Shown here piece after piece: positions 62,082 through 64,000 of a stretch of 64,000 nt of DNA. The stretch comes from Flavobacterium galactosidilyticum (lineage in GTDB: Bacteria; Bacteroidota; Bacteroidia; Flavobacteriales; Flavobacteriaceae), in the NCBI RefSeq assembly GCF_020911945.1, contig NZ_CP087135.1, forward strand, positions 1,550,001-1,614,000, given 5' to 3'. A model generated the notes under the pieces. The model saw only the letters and a program-made list of their open reading frames with translations. It was not told the origin of the DNA and made no database searches. The position numbers and the translations under genes are program-made. Positions within the stretch are counted from its first letter, which is position 1. Each line of letters starts with the position of its first letter.

Positions 62082-62813
62082 TTGAAAATAAAAAATTGTG
62101 TGCACCTGTTAATTCTTTTGCTAGTAGTTAGTTGCCAAGTAACGGAAACCTTACATATCAATGATGACGGCAGCGGCAAAATAGAAACGGCTTCCCTTCG
62201 CGATGAGCAAAGTTATATGCAGTTAGTGGGAGATAATTATGGCATTGAAGAAAAATTTGTTGATACAAGCTACGTTTTTAACGATTATATCACTCAGTAT
62301 GCGGAGAATTTCTCCAGACTTCCATTAGCGGAAAAAGAAGTCTATAATAAATTCAAAGATGTGAATGTTCATATCAAAAAAAGCTCCTTCGACAAAGAAT
62401 TCCGAACTACGATTTGGCAAGATTTCAAAAAAATAGAGGATGTTGTTGATCTTCAAAAAACCGAAAACTACGCGGATAATTTAAAACATAATTATGCACT
62501 ATCCGCCGAAGAGCATTATTATGCCATTCGATACACCTTTGATGGAACTATTTTTAAGCGAGTAGTTGACATCACTGATCCAGTAGAATTAAAGAAACAG
62601 CACGACATTATTTCAGAAAGGAAAATACAATTTTCTAATTTTAAAATCACGCAATCGTACGTTTTAAACTATCATTTTCCGAGAAAAATAAAATCAGTTT
62701 CCAATCCAAATGCAAAAATCAACGAAGACAGAAAGTCTTTAATGCTACAATTTATTTTAACGGATTGTTTGCAAAGTCCCGAAATTACAGCTTTTGAAGT
62801 GGTATTGGAATAG
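62082..62813 (+). CDS. hypothetical lipoprotein, TTG start
   Basis: 243 residues. Start TTG 62082, since no in-frame ATG precedes the lipoprotein signal (KIKNCVHLLILLLVVSC, lipobox VVSCQ). The mature protein begins with VTETLHINDDGSGKIETAS, a beta-strand/turn pattern, followed by a helical, charged body. Family not recognised. It is 144 bp upstream of lipB with the lipB promoter in between. Confidence 0.7.
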   Translation: MKIKNCVHLLILLLVVSCQVTETLHINDDGSGKIETASLRDEQSYMQLVGDNYGIEEKFVDTSYVFNDYITQYAENFSRLPLAEKEVYNKFKDVNVHIKKSSFDKEFRTTIWQDFKKIEDVVDLQKTENYADNLKHNYALSAEEHYYAIRYTFDGTIFKRVVDITDPVELKKQHDIISERKIQFSNFKITQSYVLNYHFPRKIKSVSNPNAKINEDRKSLMLQFILTDCLQSPEITAFEVVLE

Positions 62814-62872
62814 AAAAATAGTAAAACCATATCAAAGCTTTTTTTTATCAAATATATTGTGTCTTTGAGACT

Positions 62873-62906
62873 TTGTGGCATAACAGAATAATTAATTGTA
62901 TTTTTG
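62873..62906 (+). promoter_or_regulatory. putative lipB promoter
   Basis: TTG (62873-62875), 23 bp, TATTTTTG (62899-62906). A small hairpin GAACAGA / TCTGTTC (62923-62944) lies in the leader. Confidence 0.55.
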
Positions 62907-62957
62907 CATTTCACAAATAAGCGAACAGAAAAATTAATCTGTTCCTAGCAATAACAG

Positions 62958-63659
62958 ATGAATAAAACGATTCAACTTCAAGATTTAGGAAAGAAAGACT
63001 ACAAAGCAACTTGGGAATACCAAGAGGAATTATTCAAAGGAATTGTTGATCTGAAAATAAAAAATAGGAGAGAAGAACTTCATCTAGAGACTCCGAACTA
63101 TTTCTTATTTGTGGAACACCCTCACGTATATACATTGGGGAAAAGCGGTGATTTATCTAATTTGTTATTATCTGAAAACCAACTCGAAGCTAAAGGAGCA
63201 ACTTTTTACAAAATCAATCGTGGTGGTGATATTACCTATCATGGACCTGGACAAATTGTAGGATATCCCATTCTGGATTTAGAAAATTTCTTCACTGATA
63301 TTCATAAATATTTGCGTTTTATTGAAGAAGCGATCATTCTAACTTTAGCGGAATACGGAATAAGTTCTGGTCGCAGCGAAGGGGAAACTGGCGTTTGGTT
63401 AGGTGTTGGAACTCCATTTGCTAGAAAAATTTGTGCAATGGGTGTTCGTGCCTCACGTTGGGTAACTATGCACGGATTTGCATTAAATGTCAATGCGGAT
63501 TTGGGTTATTTTGATAATATCATTCCATGTGGGATTCGTGGAAAAGCGGTAACTTCTTTAAATGTAGAACTTGGTGTTGAGAAAGTAAACGAAGAAGAAG
63601 TAAAAGAAAAAATATTGAAACATTTTACGACTTTATTTGAATCGGAATTTGTTAGTTAA
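62958..63659 (+). CDS. lipB: octanoyltransferase LipB
   Basis: 233 residues. Family motifs: RGGDITYHGPGQIVGYPIL, GRSEGETGVWLG, and CGIRGKAVTSLNVEL, with the catalytic Cys of LipB in ARKICAMGVR or the PCGIRGK motif; the Lys of GKAVTS is the usual catalytic partner. It transfers octanoyl from ACP to lipoyl domains. Own promoter. Its stop is about 60 bp from the rnhB stop. Confidence 0.93.
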   Translation: MNKTIQLQDLGKKDYKATWEYQEELFKGIVDLKIKNRREELHLETPNYFLFVEHPHVYTLGKSGDLSNLLLSENQLEAKGATFYKINRGGDITYHGPGQIVGYPILDLENFFTDIHKYLRFIEEAIILTLAEYGISSGRSEGETGVWLGVGTPFARKICAMGVRASRWVTMHGFALNVNADLGYFDNIIPCGIRGKAVTSLNVELGVEKVNEEEVKEKILKHFTTLFESEFVS

Positions 63660-63674
63660 TCATACGCATTGTAT

Positions 63675-63715
63675 GTGTCATTATCTCCTTGCCGGCTCGC
63701 GAGCACAGTCGAGAC
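63675..63715. repeat. GC-rich repeat-like string between lipB and rnhB
   Basis: Contains CTCGCGAGCACAGTCGAG, i.e. CTCG...CGAG arms, within an AT-rich region. Strings like TCTCGACTGTGCTCG are common intergenic repeats in Bacteroidota; a second copy is not seen in this window, so only a possible repeat. Confidence 0.35.
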
Positions 63716-63719
63716 GCTT

Positions 63720-64000
63720 CTATAGCTCTAGCTGTAACTGCTCCGGCAATAACCTAAAACTCGTGCGGTGGTATTTGGTTACACCATATTTCCTAATCGC
63801 TTCTCGATGCTCTTTCGTGGGATAGCCTTTGTTTTTTTTCCAGTTATACATGGGAAATTCCTCATGAATGGCATTCATATACTCATCCCGATAGGTTTTA
63901 GCTAAAACGGATGCCGCTGCAATACTCAAAAATTTAGAATCTCCTTTTATAATACTAGTGCTTGGAATGGAAGTTAGAATCTCTAGCTCAGCTTCAGTAA
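63720..64000 (-). CDS. rnhB: ribonuclease HII, C-terminal part, cut by window edge
   Basis: Stop TAG at 63722-63720; the frame runs out at 64000. Readable: [26 protein letters not shown], the conserved C-terminal motif of RNase HII (KGDxxxxxIAAASIxAKxxRD), then [19 protein letters not shown]. Degrades the RNA of RNA-DNA hybrids and removes single ribonucleotides. Convergent with lipB. Confidence 0.95.
   Translation of the reverse strand, partial: TEAELEILTSIPSTSIIKGDSKFLSIAAASVLAKTYRDEYMNAIHEEFPMYNWKKNKGYPTKEHREAIRKYGVTKYHRTSFRLLPEQLQLEL

Noticed and set aside
1..64000. Transposases, prophage, CRISPR arrays, rRNA operons or classical restriction systems
   Set aside because: None of the frames or repeat patterns support them in this window.

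Overview
The window is AT-rich chromosomal DNA from a member of the Bacteroidota, most likely Flavobacterium or a close relative. Four things point there. The gliding/type IX secretion cluster gldKLMN is present and intact. Putative promoters carry the Bacteroidota -7 box TAnnTTTG, sometimes with TTG 19-23 bp upstream. There are many lipoproteins with [S/T/A]C lipoboxes. Family content is typical of the phylum (GSCFA, DUF4230, DUF983, OMP beta-barrel proteins, the long form of phenylalanine hydroxylase). No phage, plasmid, IS element or CRISPR array was seen; this is core chromosome with small repeat-type insertions.

Layout. 1-4520 (minus): an edge-truncated protein, lptE, a sigma-54 activator, a decayed GxxExxY nuclease gene between inverted repeats, and miaB. 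5008-13440 (plus): topA, a ureohydrolase-fold protein with degraded metal ligands, then gldK-gldL-gldM-gldN. 13541-23718: FAD oxidoreductase, DUF983, ABC-F ATPase, a divergent lipid-phosphatase/lipid-kinase pair, GNAT/FemAB-like protein, pterin dehydratase, a plant-type LRR protein, RluA-family synthase, a 55-residue membrane protein and a PRC-barrel protein. 23928-24633: initiator tRNA array with two intact tRNA-fMet genes, one half tRNA, a second tRNA-like scrap, GC-rich palindromes and a GIY-YIG nuclease gene. 24708-30628: era, der and an outer-membrane beta-barrel protein. 30720-34543 (minus): sulfatase, a catalytically complete formylglycine-generating lipoprotein and a secreted protein with thioester-domain motifs. 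35190-38518 (minus): two TPM proteins, LemA, MerR and an M23 peptidase. 38854-49991: alaS, a lipoprotein, GSCFA, DUF4230, phenylalanine hydroxylase, phytase-like protein, truncated globin, ilvA with an upstream leader, and a DUF4136 lipoprotein. 50030-64000: urocanase, DUF5522, an HExxH protein, a PLP deaminase, glucosaminidase, hemL, a Spy-like protein, a polytopic membrane protein, a large Cys-containing protein, lysS, a lipoprotein, lipB and the C-terminal end of rnhB.

How genes work together. GldKLMN form the envelope core and motor of gliding/T9SS. Phenylalanine hydroxylase (44351-46090) and pterin-4a-carbinolamine dehydratase (20156-20440) are the two halves of pterin-dependent phenylalanine hydroxylation but lie 24 kb apart. 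The Cys-type sulfatase needs formylglycine, which the adjacent lipoprotein can supply. App1-type phosphatase and lipid kinase, transcribed divergently, would oppose each other on phosphatidate/diacylglycerol.

Most noteworthy. (1) An apparent isoleucine attenuator before ilvA: an 18-codon ORF with 8 Ile codons, an antiterminator-capable segment and a terminator. (2) A dispersed palindromic repeat, five copies here, whose arms differ in sequence between copies but remain self-complementary. (3) A GxxExxY nuclease pseudogene bounded by 31-bp inverted repeats, with the same repeat present elsewhere as an empty inverted pair. (4) The tRNA-fMet/GIY-YIG/palindrome array. (5) A thioester-domain-like secreted protein beside the sulfatase.
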